From positions 54,024,001 to 54,088,000 of the forward strand of contig JAUIMM010000200.1 of NCBI GenBank assembly GCA_031769625.1: a DNA stretch of 64,000 nt. The letters run 5' to 3'. The notes beneath the pieces were generated by a model. The model saw nothing but the letters and a program-made list of their open reading frames with translations. It had not been told where the DNA came from and made no database searches. The number at the start of each line of letters is the position of its first letter. The stretch's first letter is position 1. The DNA is from Taudactylus pleione (lineage: Eukaryota > Chordata > Amphibia > Anura > Myobatrachidae). The position numbers and the translations under genes were made by a program. Positions 11,132 through 23,400 of this stretch are shown piece by piece.

Positions 11132-11338
11132 TTGGTTCAGTACCACTGGGACACCCTCCTTCACTGTTTGGAATTGTACAACTGGCTCCAACGGTAATAT
11201 AGTCATTTATTTATTACACATAACCAAGTCAGACCAAGACAATTGTCTTTTCTTTCGGAACAGAATAGGCTGGTTTGGGAGATTACCTTGGTATTAATAA
11301 TCCTGCATTGTTCTTATGTATGTTTCCTTATTTCACAG

Positions 11339-11419
11339 GTCGCTCTGCGCATCCGTCCATTTAATAGGACAGAGGCTAGGAGCAGCGCCCAATGCATTAT
11401 ACAGCAGCTCGGGCCACAG
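11339..11419 (+). CDS. Kinesin exon 2 (strand beta1, VALRIRP)
   Basis: Bounded by TTTCACAG and GTAAGA. Twenty-seven codons beginning VALRIRPFNRTEA, the first strand of the kinesin head whose R-x-R-P contacts the nucleotide. Phase 0 at both ends. Confidence 0.93.
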
Positions 11420-11779
11420 GTAAGAATATGCTAATAACATTATTTTAGTTTAAACAAACTGAATTAGTTTAAAATTTAACACAGTTAATTATAAAATAGA
11501 TTTTTTTTACCAATACATTATTTTTACATTTATTTTGTTTAATTAATTTTTCACTTTGTATATATATATCTGTGTTTATAAATATGATAAAAAGAAAATG
11601 TTTTGCTTTGTGTATCAGAGTTTGAACGCTATCCACAGTCCCCATATACCCATAAGCAATTTAGAGTAATAACCAATGCCAGGTGTTACCTCTCTGGGCA
11701 CAAGAAATGGGGAAATCATGGACTGTGCAAATGCTGGGCGTGCTGCAAAACACCTTTGCAGGGCTCCTAAGCTGCTCCT

Positions 11780-12112
11780 TAGGGATGGCCATCAACCATT
11801 CATGATTCATAATCATTGATGATTTATGGCCGATGTTGAATGTTTTTCCCATCGAAGGGGGAGAACCAGATGGTCTCCCTCCATTGATGGAAGAACATAA
11901 CCGAATAGTCATTATTATTATTTTTTTTCAAGGTGACGGGACACTGAGCATAGCTCCGCCCACTGACACCCACAAAGCCACACCCCCAGTTCTGATTGGC
12001 CCACGGTCCAGTCAGTCATGGAATAGGGATGACCATTGTTTGGTGAAGCCATCGATGCATAGTTGATTACCATCCATGGCCACTTTATAATTTGCCATCG
12101 ATGGTAACCATA
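11780..12112. mobile_element. hAT-type MITE in intron 2
   Basis: 333 bp, TAGGGATGGCCATC...GATGGTAACCATA, flanked by perfect 8-bp CTGCTCCT duplications at 11772-11779 and 12113-12120. No coding capacity. Confidence 0.82.
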
Positions 12113-12777
12113 CTGCTCCTCCCTCTTACTAACCAGTTGAATATGTTTGTCATATAGGGATGTGACCCCACAGACCAATAGGAAGTGGTGATCTCTTTCA
12201 TTGTGGCTTCCTATTGGTCTGCGTGGTCATGCAGCACCAGCTATTGCTATATCTTATGAAATTAGTGTGAGGAGAAGATGTGGCTATGTTTATACATCAG
12301 AGAGGCCGGATAACATTTTTCATCTCACCCTATCTGCCCAATCCAGGGCTCTCGGTTCAGTAGGGATATTTGTCATGTACATATTTTACGGACAGTAATT
12401 TATGGCATATCCCTTTCATAAGGAGGTTATGCTGAGAATTGTAGTTACACAATAGGGGGCAACCCACAATCCAATAAGTTATTATAATATGTCTCACAGT
12501 TGGACAGACCCCCAGGCTTATGAGTTAGACTATTCTGTGTCTTAAGGGCCTAAGAACCAGTGACTAGAAGAGTTTATATAGATATCAGCAAAATGTTCCT
12601 GGAAACTGTGCTGAGATGCTGACAAATATGACTCTATACTCCCAGATCACATTCCCATGTGTGACTTTGCTTTTATCCATTACTATAAACCGGACTTAAG
12701 ATCTTCTGCTCCAGCCGCAGAGGTGCCTGTAGAACCTGGTGGAATATAATGAATATGTGTCTTCTCTTTCCTTACAG

Positions 12778-12888
12778 ACAGTACTACTGCAGGACCCTGG
12801 CAAGGATCCTGATGATGTCCTGCATTGCTGCAGGACCAGGGAGAGGACGTTCACCTTTAATCAGGTGTTTGATCAAGCAGCTACCCAG
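12778..12888 (+). CDS. Kinesin exon 3 (DPDD block and F-x-FD-x-VFD region)
   Basis: CTTACAG acceptor, GTGATT donor, 37 codons. It contains DPGKDPDDVL, RTRERTFTF and VFDQAATQ, which align with the KIF18/KIF19 DPxxDPDDxL...RSREKxFxFDxxFD signature. This is the best evidence for the kinesin-8 subfamily. Confidence 0.93.
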
Positions 12889-13143
12889 GTGATTATAATC
12901 CTGAACTATTTACAAAGAATAATAAAAGTTAATAGTATATATAATACAGTACTCAGGGACATCTTATGAGACGAGGGTTCCTGTGTGCAGTCTCTGAACG
13001 GGTCCCCCCCAAATCATTGTACGTGAGGTGCAGTCTCTGGTACTGAGCCAGAGCCTATTGTGCAGACATACTGTATTTCACTGGGAAAATGGTGCCACAA
13101 GGTAGATTTTTTTTGAGGCAGCTGCATGGTAAGTACATACAAT

Positions 13144-13487
13144 CTGGCCCGCTGAGAGCCGCGGCGGGCCCGGGTAATAGGGGGTGTGGCCTAATCACGG
13201 GAGGCGGGAGGAAAAAAAAAGGGGAGGGGGGCGCTCTGTGCCCCCTCAGCCCTGCTCAAAGCCAGGGGGTCGCGATCAGTGTGATCGCACCCCCCCACAG
13301 GTATAGGAGACTGCTGTGGCTGCTGCTCAGGAGCCACGAGCAGTCTCCACTGCAGCTCAGCACACGCTGTGTGCTGGGCTGCTGTGAGGGAGGGGGAGCG
13401 GCGCCGGACCCGGGCCCCCGCCGGGCCCCTCAGGAAGCCCGGGCCCGGGTAATCTGTACCCGCTCCCCCCCCCTCTCGGCGCCCCTG
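13144..13487 (-). mobile_element. GC-rich hAT MITE, minus copy (intron 3)
   Basis: Reverse-oriented relative of 14583-14954 (ends CTGGCCCGC...GGCGCCCCTG), flanked by CATACAAT/CATATAAT (7 of 8). Overlapping GC-rich ORFs up to 142 codons lie in it, on both strands, and are spurious. Confidence 0.82.
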
Positions 13488-13765
13488 CATATAATGGGTG
13501 TATGGAGTGCAGTGTGAACCCTCCTGGATTCAGGTGCCCATGTGCACTACACACCCTACACCCATTATACATACGGCAGCGCTGCTCATACTGCATCTTG
13601 TAAGGGAGTAAATTAGCCCATGAGAACAATTTATCACGATATGTGACTGTAGCATCAGCCAGTAATGCTTGTACAGCTGTCATTTCTCTTTATTCAGTAT
13701 AGGGCATATTTTTACATTATTTTCATGATTGCTTATGTATCATCAATAAATATGTCTCATTTCAG

Positions 13766-13853
13766 GAGCATGTCTATCAGTCCACAATGAAGAACCTAGT
13801 GGATGATATCATCTCGGGGTACAGTGCTGCTATATTTGCGTACGGCCCTACAG
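13766..13853 (+). CDS. Kinesin exon 4 (alpha1 and first half of P-loop)
   Basis: TTTCAG acceptor, CAG|GTAAAA donor. Encodes EHVYQSTMKNLV, then SGYSAAIFAYGPTG with the last Gly codon split (phase 1). It ends after GPT-G, where the rest of the Walker A motif (x-G-K-T) should follow in the next exon, but does not. The intron opens with GGTAAAA, which read through would give G-K, though the donor is a good one. Confidence 0.92.
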
Positions 13854-14582
13854 GTAAAATTACTGTTATTAATACATAAGTCTAATTGTTTATATTGTGT
13901 GTGTAAAAGTAGTGAGCTGGTGAAATGAGTGGTGGTAAAACATGTGACCATCTGTATTGTTAGTAATTGTGAGCTAGTAGTTTCCTTACGGGCTGTGTAA
14001 TTATTCAGGTGGATCCAGAAAGTGAGGCGTTAGGTACATGGCACAATCCGGGTCTGAGCACTGAATCCTCAGTATAGTGATGATAGATACAGGATAACAG
14101 ATTAACATTTGAACTGAAAACATCCAATAAGGGCACAAGTCATAGTTCTTAAGGATAACTCTTCTATTTGGGGCATGGTAATAGCATGAGAATGGTGACA
14201 AGTGTGGTAGTGCTGGTAAAATTGTATTGGATCACATAACCGTGTCACAATGTTGTTTTGTGTTGAATAAAAAGCTCCCAAATGTGCATATATTAGATTT
14301 TTATATAGCATCTTAAATGATGTTTACATTTTAATGGTTACATTGTCAGCTTGTAACAGGCTGTGGTTAATGCTGCTTCTAACTCTCAGTGACCAGGGAA
14401 TAGGTGCACCCATCACCAAATGTGGAGGCAGCGTTTATGGACAAAACAAATCTGCAATAGTGCACAGTCTACCCATTTACTAACAAGCAGTGACATCCCT
14501 GAGAGAGGGAACTGATGAGCAGCATCCTGATGAATATTGGCTTAGTCACATGATGTCTATCACTGTTCATTACTGACATGAC

Positions 14583-14954
14583 CAGGGGCGCCGAGAGGGG
14601 GGGGGGCGGGTACAGATTACCCGGGCCCGGGCTTCCTGAGGGGCCCGGCCGGGGCCCGGGTCCGGCGCCGCTCCCCCCCTCACAGCAGCCCAGCACACAG
14701 CGTGTGCTGAGCTGCAGTTGGAGACTGCTCGTGGCTGCTGAGCAGCAGCCACAGCAGTCTCTTATACCTGTGCGGGGGAGCGATCACACTGATCGCACCC
14801 CCCTGGCTTTGCGCCGGGCTGAGGGGGCTCAGAGCACCCCCTTCGAGGCGCTGCAAATCTTTTTTTTTTTCTTGGCAAGGGGGCGTGGCCACGCCTCCCG
14901 TGATTAGGCCACGCCCCCTATTACCGGGGCCCACCACGGCTCTTGGCGGGCCTG
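14583..14954 (+). mobile_element. GC-rich hAT MITE, plus copy (intron 4)
   Basis: 372 bp, CAGGGGCGCCGAG...GGCGGGCCTG, with perfect GACATGAC duplications at 14575-14582 and 14955-14962. It lies only 88 bp upstream of the exon 5 acceptor, that is, in the intron that interrupts the P-loop. Confidence 0.87.
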
Positions 14955-15042
14955 GACATGACACATTGTATAATTACATATTTGCCATTCTTTTCTTGTA
15001 ACGTCAGTGAGTGTATGCCTAATACCTTTATATATATCATAG

Positions 15043-15170
15043 GCACCTTTACAATGATGGGCAATGTTCATGAGCCCGGAGTGATATTTCGTACTCTGAA
15101 AGATCTATATAAGACCATCGAGGTGCAGAGAGGGCAGAATAAATTCTCTGTTTCATTGTCATATGCTGAG
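15043..15170 (+). CDS. Kinesin exon 5 (follows P-loop; lacks x-G-K)
   Basis: Acceptor ATCATAG at 15036-15042, donor GAG|GTAAAT. Begins GC-ACC-TTT-ACA-ATG-ATG-GGC, so the junction reads GPTG-TFTMMGN. It continues with HEPGVIFRTLKDLY and SVSLSYAE, matching the KIF19 segment from TYTMLG to SYLE. The codon before ACC must end in GC, so the invariant Lys (AAA/AAG) cannot be encoded with this acceptor, even by a microexon. Confidence 0.9.
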
Positions 15171-15253
15171 GTAAATATGTGACATATGTTTTTATTAGTA
15201 TTATTATAATTATTATTAACATTATTATTAATCTTTATTTATATGGATGCAGC

Positions 15254-15977
15254 CAGTGCTCGAAGTGGCAATTTAGAGGTGGGGGTATGGAAACTGAATT
15301 TCCCCCCCTGGGCCCCTGCTTCCATGTCACCCCATTGTACGTCTCTAACCCCACCCCCACACTTCTCCCTGCCTGCTCCCCTCTCTCATACCCTGCCCTT
15401 GTAACTGAATCCCTCTCTTCCCTCACCCCCTACAATACTAACTGCCTGCCTCCCTCTGTCTGCCCCTCTCTCTATTCCCTCTCTCACATCCTCCCCTCTC
15501 TCTACTTCCCTCTTACCTGCGGTCCTGCGCTGCTGGAACGGAGCTGCCAGGAGCACCGGGTCTTCGTTGCTGCTCCAGTAGTGCGAGCCAATGAGAAGCT
15601 GCCACTTGGCAGCTTCTCATTGGCTGGCGGCCGCGAGCCCCGTGATTGGCTGGCGGCTGCGAGCACTGTGATTGGCTGGCGGCCGCGAGCCCTGTGATTG
15701 GCTGGCGGCCGCAAGCACTGCAATTGGCTGGCAGCCAGAATGCGCTGTTTACAATGCAGCCGGGATCAGGTGGCTGCTTTGTCCCGGGTATATGCCAGCC
15801 GCTGATCGAGATGTGTCCCCTGCGGGACACATCTCTACACATTGCCACTGCTGCTCCAGCGCTGGGATGCCATACTGCATCCCAGCGCTGTTGCATTCTC
15901 TTCTGCGGCTAAAATGAAGTGGGGCCGGGAAGTGGCGGTATGTCATACCGCCGTATACCACCCCACTTCGACCACTG
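15254..15977. mobile_element. Non-autonomous hAT element with CCAAT array (intron 5)
   Basis: 724 bp, CAGTGCTCGAAGTGG...CCACTTCGACCACTG, with perfect GATGCAGC duplications at 15246-15253 and 15978-15985. It contains a tandem GATTGGCTGGCGGCCGC array. No transposase. Confidence 0.85.
15605..15735 (+). repeat. 26-bp tandem repeat carrying inverted CCAAT boxes
   Basis: Five copies of a unit with core TGATTGGCTGGCGGCCGCGAG. Each copy has one ATTGG, the NF-Y/CCAAT-box core, and four of the five a GGCGG GC-box-like core. Whether it is used as a promoter is unknown. Confidence 0.75.
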
Positions 15978-15989
15978 GATGCAGCATTT

Positions 15990-16680
15990 TATGGACTTAT
16001 AGCAGAGACACATTTGGAGACATGAGTGAGGAGAGAGAGGGAGGGGTCAGGGGAGGAGAGGTAGATCTGAGTACCATCAGCATAGAGATTATATTGGAGG
16101 CCAAAAGAGCCAATGAGTTCACCTTAAGAAGATATATAGAGGGATAATAGGAGAGGTCCAAGAACATAATCTTGGGGGACACCTACTGTTAATGGAATTG
16201 GAAGGGGGGGGGGTGGAGTCATGAGAGGAGACAGAGAAGCAGTCAGAGACGTAGGAGGACAGTCAGGAGAGGGAGTGAAGGATTTGCAGGTGGAGAAGGT
16301 GGTCCTCAGCAGAGAAGTCGAGGAGCATGAGCAGAGAGTAATGGCCCTTGGACTTGGCAGCAAGGAGGTCATTGCTGACTTTCGTCAGGGCAGTTTCAGT
16401 GGAGTGGAGAGTATGGAAGCCAGACCGAAATGGGTCATTCAGGGAGTGGGAGGAAATAAAGCTGGTAATGCAGGTGTAAACAATACGCTCAAGGAGTCTG
16501 TGGGCAAAAGGAATTAGAGAGATGAGTCGGTAGTTGGAGAAAGTGCTAGGATCAAGGGTAGGTTATTTAATAATGGGGGACAAGGGCATGCCTGAATGCA
16601 GAGGGAACAGTGCCTGATGAGAGGGAGATATTGAGAGTGGGCAATATGGGAACAGGCAGAAGGAGAGAGTACTTAAAATA
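15990..16680 (-). pseudogene. L2/CR1-group LINE reverse transcriptase fragment
   Basis: The minus strand shows LERIVYTCITSF, then HSTETALTKVSNDLLAAKSK, then GVPQDYVLGPLLLSLYI (normally GVPQGSVLGPLLFxLYI), then NLYADGTQIYLSSPDPS, where the catalytic YADD has become YADG. The order and spacing are those of a non-LTR reverse transcriptase. Stops and frameshifts make it dead, with both ends missing. Confidence 0.82.
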
Positions 16681-17188
16681 ATTTTATTTTATCTGCAATC
16701 ACTGTATCTGTGTACACTATATGGCACATGTCACTTAAGCATTTATTAATTGTGTAAACTTGGGTAATGCTACTTAATAATATACTAATAACACTATCAA
16801 TCCACATCTCTACACAATCTCTGTCTTATTGTGCACTATACACACTTATTACACCTGACAAACACCTGCAGCAAATGCTGTATTTGAGCTGGATGCATCT
16901 TGAGATGATTCTAGCCCCCAAAAATGCATCAAATAAGCTTTTTATGTGTCCTCCTTACGTACATTCTACGCACATACTGTATGTGCCCAACTGTAAGTGA
17001 TTCCAGTACATGTGTAATTGGGTATAACTAGGGGTGAGCGGGTTCGGATTTCTGAAATCCGAACCCCCCCGAGCCCCCCCGATCCGAGTCCGATCCGAGT
17101 CAGGCTCGACTTTTCCCGCCTGACTCGGATCTGACATCGAGGCAAAACGTCATCATCCCGCCTTCCGAGTCTCGCGGGTTTTGGATCC

Positions 17189-17197
17189 TATATAAGG
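17189..17197 (+). promoter_or_regulatory. TATA box of hAT copy 1
   Basis: TATATAAGG about 160 bp inside the left end, followed by a YY1-like GCGCCATTTTC at 17209-17219. The same motifs are kept in copy 2 (CCTTATATA, 34507-34515). Confidence 0.6.
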
Positions 17198-17540
17198 TAC
17201 CCGCGTCGGCGCCATTTTCTCACTCGGCTGTGGACAGTGAAGAGGGAGGGTGGGAGTTAGTGCTGTGTAGTGTAGTGTAGTGTAGTGCTGCTGTTGTCCA
17301 CTACTTCAAAGTCCATAGGGGCTGGCTGTGTTGTGCTGTGCTGCTGTTGTTAATAGGGGCTGTGTCCACTACTTCAAAGTCCATAGGGGCTGGCTGGACT
17401 GTGTTGTGCAGTCAGTTCTCCATAGGGGCTGTGTCCACTCCAAAGTCCTGTGCAGTGTCCCAGTCCTAAAGGGGTGCTGTAGTGTTGTCCAGGGGGTGCT
17501 CTGTCCATCAGGGGTGCTCCCCCCAAGTGCTAAAAAAATA

Positions 17541-20450
17541 ATATATTTTCTGTGTTTGTGAATTGTGTGCGCAGTAGCCGCACGTGCATCAACAAAGTAG
17601 TGCCAAGCGTGCGCCTGTGTCATAAGTAAAGGGCCGGCTGGCTTGACCGTTAAAGGGTGCTGTAACCCCCGAAAGTACACTCCAGTCCAAACCAAAAAAA
17701 AATTATTTTCTGTGTTTGTGAATTGTGTGCGCAGTAGCCGCACGTGCATCAACAAAGTAGTGCCAAGCGTGCGCCTGTGTCATAAGTAAAGGGCCGGCTG
17801 GCTTGATCGTTAAGGGTGCTGTAACCCCCGAAAGTACACTCCAGTCCAAACCAAAAAAAAAATTATTTTCTGTGTTTGTGAATTGTGTGCGCAGTAGCCG
17901 CACGTGCATCAACAAAGTAGTGCCAAACGTGCGCCTGTGTCATAAGTAAAGGGCCGGCTGGCTTGACCGTTAAGGGTGCTGTAACCCCCGAAAGTACACT
18001 CCAGTCCAAACCAAAAAAAAAATTATTTTCTGTGTTTGTGAATTGTGTGCGCAGTAGCCGCACGTGCATCAACAAAGTAGTGCCAAACGTGCGCCTGTGT
18101 CATAAGTAAAGGGCCGGCTGGCTTGACCGTTAAGGGTGCTGTAACCCCCGAAAGTACATTCCAGTCCAAACCCAAAAAAAAATTATTTTCTGTGTTTGTG
18201 AATTGTGTGCGCAGTAGCCGCACGTGCATCAACAAAGTAGTGCCAAGCGTGCGCCTGTGTCATAAGTAAAGGGCCGGCTGGCTTGACCGTTAAGGGTGCT
18301 GTAACCCCCGAAAGTACACTCCAGTCCAAACCAAAAAAAAAATTATTTTCTGTGTTTGTGAATTGTGTGCGCAGTAGCCGCACGTGCATCAACAAAGTAG
18401 TGCCAAGCGTGCGCCTGTGTCATAAGTAAAGGGCCGGCTGGCTTGACCGTTAAGGGTGCTGTAACCCCCGAAAGTACACTCCAGTCCAAACCTAAAAAAA
18501 AATTATTTTCTGTGTTTGTGAATTGTGTGCGCAGTAGCCGCATGTGCATCAACAAAGTAGTGCCAAGCGTGCGCCTGTGTCATAAGTAAAGGGCCAGCTG
18601 GCTTGACCGTTAAAGGGTGCTGTAACCCCCGAAAGTACACTCCAGTCCAAACCAAAAAAAAATTATTTTCTGTGTTTGTGAATTGTGTGCGCAGTAGCCG
18701 CACGTGCATCAACAAAGTAGTGCCAAGCGTGCGCCTGTGTCATAAGTAAAGGGCCGGCTGGCTTGACCGTTAAGGGTGCTGTAACCCCCGAAAGTACACT
18801 CCAGTCCAAACCTAAAAAAAAATTATTTTCTGTGTTTGTGAATTGTGTGCGCAGTAGCCGCACGTGCATCAACAAAGTAGTGCCAAGAGTGCGCCTGTGT
18901 CATAAGTAAAGGGCCGGCTGGCTTGACCGTTAAAGGGTGCTGTAACCCCCGAAAGTACACTCCAGTCCAAACCTAAAAAAAAATTATTTTCTGTGTTTGT
19001 GAATTGTGTGCGCAGTAGCCGCACGTGCATCAACAAAGTAGTGCCAAGAGTGCGCCTGTGTCATAAGTAAAGGGCCGGCTGGCTTGACCGTTAAAGGGTG
19101 CTGTAACCCCCGAAAGTACACTCCAGTCCAAACCAAAAAAAAATTATTTTCTGTGTTTGTGAATTGTGTGCGCAGTAGCCGCACGTGCATCAACAAAGTA
19201 GTGCCAAGCGTGCGCCTGTGTCATAAGTAAAGGGCCGGCTGGCTTGACCGTTAAAGGGTGCTGTAACCCCCGAAAGTACACTCCAGTCCAAACCAAAAAA
19301 AAATTATTTTCTGTGTTTGTGAATTGTGTGCGCAGTAGCCGCACGTGCATCAACAAAGTAGTGCCAAGCGTGCGCCTGTGTCATAAGTAAAGGGCCGGCT
19401 GGCTTGACCGTTAAAGGGTGCTGTAACCCCCGAAAGTACACTCCAGTCCAAACCAAAAAAAATTATTTTCTGTGTTTGTGAATTGTGTGCGCAGTAGCCG
19501 CACGTGCATCAACAAAGTAGTGCCAAGCGTGCGCCTGTGTCATAAGTAAAGGGCCGGCTGGCTTGACCGTTAAAGGGTGCTGTAACCCCCGAAAGTACAC
19601 TCCAGTCCAAACCAAAAAAAAAATTATTTTCTGTGTTTGTGAATTGTGTGCGCAGTAGCCGCACGTGCATCAACAAAGTAGTGCCAAGCGTGCGCCTGTG
19701 TCATAAGTAAAGGGCCGGCTGGCTTGACCGTTAAGGGTGCTGTAACCCCCGAAAGTACACTCCAGTCCAAACCTAAAAAAAAATTATTTTCTGTGTTTGT
19801 GAATTGTGTGCGCAGTAGCCGCACGTGCATCAACAAAGTAGTGCCAAGCGTGCGCCTGTGTCATAAGTAAAGGGCCGGCTGGCTTGACCGTTAAAGGGTG
19901 CTGTAACCCCCGAAAGTACACTCCAGTCCAAACCAAAAAAAAATTATTTTCTGTGTTTGTGAATTGTGTGCGCAGTAGCCGCACGTGCATCAACAAAGTA
20001 GTGCCAAGCGTGCGCCTGTGTCATAAGTAAAGGGCCGGCTGGCTTGACCGTTAAAGGGTGCTGTAACCCCCGAAAGTACACTCCAGTCCAAACCAAAAAA
20101 AAATTATTTTCTGTGTTTGTGAATTGTGTGCGCAGTAGCCGCACGTGCATCAACAAAGTAGTGCCAAGCGTGCGCCTGTGTCATAAGTAAAGGGCCGGCT
20201 GGCTTGACCGTTAAAGGGTGCTGTAACCCCCAAAGTACACTCCAGTCCAAACCAAAAAAAAATTATTTTCTGTGTTTGTGAATTGTGTGCGCAGTAGCCG
20301 CACGTGCATCAACAAAGTAGTGCCAAGAGTGCGCCTGTGTCATAAGTAAAGGGCCGGCTGGCTTGACCGTTAAAGGGTGCTGTAACCCACAAAGTACACT
20401 CCAGTCCAAACCAAAAAAAAAATTATTTTCTGTGTTTAGCCGCACGTATA
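17541..20450 (+). repeat. 160-bp tandem array in hAT copy 1 (18 units plus a partial)
   Basis: Units start TTTTCTGTGTTTGTGAATTG and contain GTAGCCGCACGTGCATC and GGGCCGGCTGGCTTGACC, joined by an A-run. Units differ by a few positions (AAGCGTGC/AAGAGTGC, TTAAGGG/TTAAAGGG, CCAAAAA/CCTAAAAA). The last unit is cut short at 20436 and runs into the transposase leader. Each unit yields a 70-codon minus-strand ORF, an artefact of the repeat. Confidence 0.95.
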
Positions 20451-20471
20451 TATCAAATCGATATAACATAA

Positions 20472-23400
20472 ATGGAGGACCAAACTTTCTCCGATAAAAA
20501 TAAAATAGAGAAAGATCAAGAACCACTTCCTCCTAGTGCTGAAGCTGCTGCCACTAGTCATGACATAGACGATAACATGCCATCAACGTCGTCTGCCAAG
20601 GCCGATGCCCAATGTCATAGTAGAGGGCACATACAATCCCAAATGGCAAAGTTCAGGAAAATGACCTTGAAAAAGACATTTAAATCAGCTGAAGAGAAAC
20701 GTAAACTTGCCAATATGCCATTTACGACACGGAGTGGCAAGGAACGGCTAAGGTCGATCCCTAGTATGTTCATGACTAGTGGTTCAGCTTCACATGACGA
20801 TGGAAGCACTCCTCCCACTAAAAAAATCAAAAGAGTTAAGCTGGCAAAAGCACAGCGAAGAACTGTGCTTTCTAAGAAGATATCACAAATCCCCAAGGAG
20901 AGTCCAAGTGTGGTGGTGGTTGCGATGCCTGACCTTCCCAGCACTGGACGGGAAGAGGTGGCTCTTTCCACCATTTGCACGCCCCCTGCAAGTGCTGAAA
21001 GGAGCACCCACAGTCCACTTGCTGATATGCAAATTGAAGATGTCACTGTTGAAGTACAACAGGATGAGGATACTGGTGTAGCTGGCGCTGAGGAGGAAGT
21101 TGGCGAGGAGGATTCTGATGGTGATGTGGTTTGTTTAAATCAGGCTCCGGGGGAGACAGTTGTTGTCCGTGGGATGAAAAAGCCCATCACGGTCATGCCT
21201 GGGCAGAAGACCAAACATTCCACCTCTTTGGTCTGGCAATATTTCTATCCAAATCCGGACAACAACTGTCTTGCCATATGTACCATATGTAAAGGTGAAA
21301 TAAGTAGGGGTAGGGACGTCAACCACCTAGGAACATCCTCCCTTATACGGCACCTGCAGCGCGTTCATAAAAAGTTACTGTCAAGTTCAGAAACTTTGGC
21401 TCAGACCGTAAGCAGTCCAGGGACACCTAAATCCCGTTGTCCTGTTGTATCCAAGCGCCTGCAAACCACACCGTCAACTCCCTCCTCGTCAATTTCCTCC
21501 TTAGTCAGGATCGGAAGTAGTCCTGCAGGCCATATCACTGGCATGACTGACTCTCCTATCCGGGATTCCTCCGGAGGATCCTGCATTGCTACGCCTACTG
21601 CTGCCGCTGCTGCTGTTGCTGCTGCTGCTGGGAGTCGTTCATCATCCCAGAGAGGAAGTAGGAACACCACTACTTTTACTAAACAATTGACCCTCCAACA
21701 GTCCTTAGCGAGGAGGATGAAGTACGACAGCAGTCATCCTGAAGCAAAACGTATAACTGAGGCCTTGACTGCTATGTTGGTGTTAGACGTGCGTCCGGTA
21801 TCCGCCATTAGTGCAGTGGGATTTAGACAATTGATGGAGGTAGTGTGTCCCCGGTTCCAAATCCCGTCTAGATTCCACTTCACTAGGCAGGCGATACCGA
21901 GACTGTACAGAAACGTCAGAAAAAGTGTCCTCAGTGTCCTGAAAAATGCCGTTGTACACAATGTCCACTTAACCACGGACATGTGGACAAGTGGAACAGG
22001 GCAGACTAAGGACTATATGACTGTGACAGCCCACTGGGTAGATGTATCACCTTACGCAGCAACAGCAGCAGCGTCACCAGTAGCAGCATCTCAGAAACGC
22101 CAGCTCGTTACAAGGCAGGCTACGCTGTGTATCACCGGTTTCAGTAAGAGGCACACCGCCGACAACCTCTTAGAGAAACTGAGGGAAATCATCGCCCAGT
22201 GGCTTACCCCACTTAGACTCTCCTGGGGATTTGTGATATCTGACAACGCCACCAATATTGTGCGGGCATTACATCTGGGCAAATTCCAGCACGTCCCATG
22301 TTTTGCTCACACAATAAACTTGGTGGTGCAGAATTTTCTGAAAAGCGACAGGGGCGTGCAGGAGACGCTTTGGGTGGCCCGAAAAATTTCTGGCCACTTT
22401 CGCCATTCAGCGACTGCGTGCCGAAGACTGGAGCGCCAGCAAACACTCTTGAACCTGCCCCGCCATCACCTGAAGCAAGAGGTTGTGACGCGGTGGAACT
22501 CAACCCTCTATATGCTTCAGAGGATGGAGGAGCAGCAAAAGGCCATACAAGCCTATACATCCACCTATGACATAGGCAAAGGAGGGGGTATGCACCTGAC
22601 TCAAGCGCAGTGGAGAATGATTTCCGTGTTGTGCAAGGTTCTTCAGCCCTTCGAACTTGCCACACGTGAAGTCAGTTCAGACACTGCCAGCTTGAGTCAG
22701 GTCATTCCCCTCATCAGGCTTTTGCAGAAGCAGCTGGAGAAAGTGAAGGAGGAGCTAAGACGGAGCGATTCCGCTCGGCATGTGGGACTTGTGGATGAAG
22801 CCCTTCATTCGCTTTGCCAGGATTCCAGGGTGGTCAATCTGTTGAAATCAGACCACTACATTTTGGCCACCGTGCTCGATCCTAGGTTTAAAGCCTATGT
22901 GGTGTCTCTCTTTCCGGCCGACACAAGCCTGCAGAGGTGCAAAGACCTGCTGGTGAACACACTGTCAGCTGAAGCGGAACGTGACACGTCAACGGCTCCT
23001 TCTTCATTTTCTCCCGCAACTGGGGCTGCCAGGAAAAAACTTAGGTATCCTAAGCAACCCGCTGGCGGTGATGCAGGGCAGGCAGGACCAAGTTTGGACA
23101 TCTGGTCCGGACTGAAGGACCTGGCAACAATTTCTGACATGTCTACTGTCACTGCATATGATACTGTCACCATTGACAGAATGGTGGAGGATTACATCGG
23201 TGACAGCATCCAAGTAGGCATGTCAGACAGTCCATACCTGTACTGGCAGGAAAAAGAGGCAATTTGGAGGCCCCTGTACAAACTGGCTCTATTTTACCTG
23301 AGTTGCCCCCCCTCCAGTGTGTACTCCGAAAGAGTGTTTAGTGCAGCCGGGAACCTTGTCAGCGAAAGGCGTAGGAGGTTGCTTCCACAGAATGTGGAGA

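Noticed and set aside
13089..13517. 142-codon GC-rich ORF and similar ones at 14578-14964
   Set aside because: They lie inside the two GC-rich hAT MITEs, and opposed strands are equally open.
13854..13868. Read-through GGT-AAA at the exon 4 donor as the missing G-K of the P-loop
   Set aside because: It gives GPTGKIT without the required spacing, then enters a non-homologous frame; the GTAAAA donor and the downstream exon 5 match favour splicing.
17541..20450. CRISPR-like array
   Set aside because: Units are contiguous 160-bp repeats with no unique spacers, in a eukaryotic transposon.
17703..20526. Series of 70-codon minus-strand ORFs, one per 160 bp, and their plus-strand twins at 31041-34330
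   Set aside because: They overlap and recur exactly with the tandem array, have no start context or domain, and exist only because the unit length leaves one frame open.
20615..23213. Antisense ORFs of up to 150 codons within the transposase (for example 22213-22665)
   Set aside because: Shadow frames of a real coding sequence; no independent motifs.
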